Of a stretch of 64,000 nucleotides of DNA, positions 63,301 through 64,000 are shown piece after piece. Source of the DNA: Pseudoalteromonas luteoviolacea (GTDB lineage Bacteria > Pseudomonadota > Gammaproteobacteria > Enterobacterales > Alteromonadaceae); assembly GCF_001750165.1 (NCBI RefSeq), contig NZ_CP015411.1:2322001-2386000 (forward strand). Direction: 5' to 3'. Under the pieces are notes generated by a model. It had not been told where the DNA came from, did not search any database, and saw nothing but the letters and a program-made list of their open reading frames with translations. Made by a program: the position numbers and the translations under genes. Position 1 is the stretch's first letter. Every line of letters begins with the position of its first letter.

Positions 63301-64000
63301 ATCGCAGAATTATGACCACAATCACACGACCCTTGTCGGCGGCAAAGGGGATGACATTCTTAAAGGGTATATTAGCTCGGAGACTTATGTCTACAACCTT
63401 GGTGATGGCCATGATGTTATCCATGAGTTGAATACGAGGGATACAACAGATCAGATAGTTTTGGGCGAAGGGATTACGAAAGAGCAGGTTCAATCTGTGC
63501 GCTCTGGTAATGATATTGTGTTGGAGATTTCTGATAGCAATGGCACTCTAGTTGGCTCAATCACCTTGGCTGGCTCTTTTACCGATAAAGATAATATTAT
63601 TGATAAAGTGGTATTAAGTGATGGCCGCTATTTCACCCCAGAAGAGCTATTCGAACAAGCGCAAAAGCAAGAAGGCACAGATGCGAGTGACGTCTTGTAT
63701 GGTTCGCGCCAACATGAGTTTATATATGGTTTAGGGGGAGATGACCTAATAGAGGGGCGGGGTGGTAACGATTACTTAGACGGGGGCGAAGGTAATGACA
63801 CTTTAGTCGTTACGCAATCGACGCTTTATAAGCACAATCACACGACCCTTGTCGGCGGCAAAGGGGATGACATTCTTAAGGGGTATTTAGGCTCAGAAAC
63901 CTATATTTATAACCTTGGTGATGGGCATGATGTTATCCATGAGTTGAATACGAGGGATACAACAGATCAGATAGTTTTAGGCGAGGGAATTTCGAAAGAG
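60305..64000 (+). CDS. RTX protein with N-terminal T4-type lysozyme domain and FrpC-like self-processing module (C-terminus beyond window)
   Basis: The frame is open from ATG 60305 to the edge (1232 codons). Residues 1 to about 240 are a GH24 lysozyme-like domain: LEG...YLD...PTMGIGF with Glu16, Asp25 and Thr31 at the exact spacing of T4 lysozyme Glu11/Asp20/Thr26, and QKGGILSMVYNGG later. Residues 353 to about 528 match the FrpC self-processing module: Asp352-Pro353 then LILDLNGDG, and further Ca2+ loops DHDGSG, DLNNNGQID, DTNSDGKID and DLNQDGIS. Glycine-rich RTX nonapeptides occur at about 806-860, 965-1000 and 1135-1175. There is no N-terminal signal; secretion by the upstream ABC/HlyD pair through a C-terminal signal is expected. 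It lies 19 bp after the DUF1311 gene. Confidence 0.93.
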   Translation, partial: MARDYEALLRSMADLEGTKNKVYLDHKGIPTMGIGFNLREEDIVKKVLNQMGYTGNNIGDTNHDKLVGEIVKIANENWTKTNLNSKIESIETKLSNYKGQVQDQATKDSLRDSFEFNNLTEMTPVFEGLIVDYETKTIAEIRKEYNAKHKTNLTTDDITKVWNALTERQKGGILSMVYNGGAAGMIGKGISTALVEGNVAGVFWEIAFNSLAPSDINKDGVKEERLWSKQKRRAEEAHEFIDEFLKDGDFFQRLQLFNLLKDKLADIEAIYESMYDIGVNTDKKPKKTTVERYLESINFVDELLKNLGDSLGLEVPKFDPGFRKLFSEDLEQCLAEIKIEFEEINDNLRPRDPLILDLNGDGVQTIHVDAGVLFDHDGSGLKQGTGWASKEDGFLVLDLNNNGQIDNGLELFGDNTRLAGQPNQIAEHGFKALQSYDTNSDGKIDAQDDVYFRLQVWQDLNQDGISQDGELKYLSEWGVDSISYVYRRVSRPQSGNTIEYEGSFTWSDGLKGNVSALFFASDSFRTAFIEPFPISERAAKLPDAQGFGGVRSLREAASQNSRLAELIEQFVSLDSRSEQRALMDKILFEYSETSALDSLFDDFSRINLDPNSYKIPGNEWTKLAVIEAFGANIDSIYEISGSSTLPTLRPFIGDDNLSSRIRDSVHKAYDSIEDAIYIQIALQTRLKPLTDTIGFSFKNNSLTIDYSEFENAINAHIIADPVNGLSDLYDLVHFYPLITKNANEGYQLLFSELAKFSDDQNVMGALAQHIPLIHMSDENRTFSADVDLAAGTEGNDLIHSFAGNDFIAGLGGDDTLQGGDGNDYLYGGKGNDYIVGGDGDDTLNGGAGDDVLYGGNGNDTYLYELGDGNITIDHYDNAQSSHDVLKFGKGIATNDCSFSVSDRDLLIVLSDGSVITLRNYFGGSAANKISLVQFEDGSQFTAPEIKEVLFSSSEQDDVIKGTREADYILGKGGSDYIEGLGGNDYLDGGEGDDTLVVMQSQNYDHNHTTLVGGKGDDILKGYISSETYVYNLGDGHDVIHELNTRDTTDQIVLGEGITKEQVQSVRSGNDIVLEISDSNGTLVGSITLAGSFTDKDNIIDKVVLSDGRYFTPEELFEQAQKQEGTDASDVLYGSRQHEFIYGLGGDDLIEGRGGNDYLDGGEGNDTLVVTQSTLYKHNHTTLVGGKGDDILKGYLGSETYIYNLGDGHDVIHELNTRDTTDQIVLGEGISKE
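63245..63996 (+). repeat. 516-bp-period tandem repeat in the RTX gene
   Basis: GGTGGTAACGATTACTTAGA begins at 63245 and again at 63761, an in-frame offset of 172 codons. About 235 bp of each copy are nearly identical, including silent positions, indicating recent duplication or gene conversion. More copies may follow beyond the window. Confidence 0.88.

Noticed and set aside
63245..63996. Diversity-generating retroelement template/variable repeat
   Set aside because: There is no reverse transcriptase, and the differences between copies are not adenine-biased; it is a coding tandem duplication.
1..64000. CRISPR arrays, tRNA/rRNA genes, prophage or integron features
   Set aside because: I looked for regularly spaced direct repeats, conserved rRNA/tRNA segments, integrases and phage structural genes and saw none.

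Overview
The window looks like chromosome from a marine gammaproteobacterium of the Pseudoalteromonas type. It has moderately low GC, a pair of alpha-amylases very close to the cold-adapted chloride-dependent enzyme of P. haloplanktis, a laminarin locus with an ExoP-like GH3 enzyme, and REP-like palindromes invaded by an IS1111-group element. There are no rRNA or tRNA genes, no prophage and no CRISPR array. Species identity is inferred from gene resemblance only.

Layout. (1) 1-7.1 kb: a secreted M43 metalloprotease cut by the left edge, a periplasmic esterase, a GFA-family protein, an unusual 43-residue double-glycine peptide, a VOC protein, a DUF6435 protein and a serine hydrolase. (2) 7.2-19.6 kb: seven co-directional signalling genes. 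They begin with a histidine kinase whose membrane domain carries all the ethylene/Cu(I)-binding residues of plant ETR1, followed by a receiver, REC-GGDEF, REC-EAL, a 1594-residue hybrid kinase, a GAF protein with a dead GGDEF domain, and a terminal receiver protein. (3) 19.7-25.8 kb: housekeeping genes (CvfB-like, DEAD-box helicase, TrhO) and a LytS/LytTR pair. (4) 26-36.2 kb: a laminarin/beta-glucan locus of GH16 lipoprotein with four WDCCGG repeats, TonB-dependent receptor, MFS sugar transporter and GH3 lipoprotein. (5) 36.2-43.8 kb: a chemotaxis receptor, composite REP units with an IS1111-group insertion, and tandem alpha-amylases that share an identical operator-like palindrome. (6) 44-55.2 kb: DUF523, a Na+/H+ antiporter with a cyclic-nucleotide-binding-like tail, a second GFA/esterase pair, D-cysteine desulfhydrase, peptide deformylase, YjbR, LysE and DUF885 proteins.

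(7) 55.7-64 kb is the most exciting region: a tight four-gene operon encoding a type I secretion ABC transporter, its HlyD adaptor, a secreted DUF1311/LprI-type (lysozyme-inhibitor family) protein and a giant RTX protein running off the right edge. The RTX protein begins with a T4-lysozyme-type (GH24) domain that keeps the E/D/T catalytic triad at exact T4 spacing. An FrpC-type Ca2+-dependent self-processing module with an Asp352-Pro353 junction follows. I infer a diffusible antibacterial system in which type I secretion exports an RTX-lysozyme, Ca2+ outside the cell triggers release of the lysozyme, and a periplasmic LprI-like protein protects the producer. The domain calls rest on visible motifs; the antibacterial role is a hypothesis.
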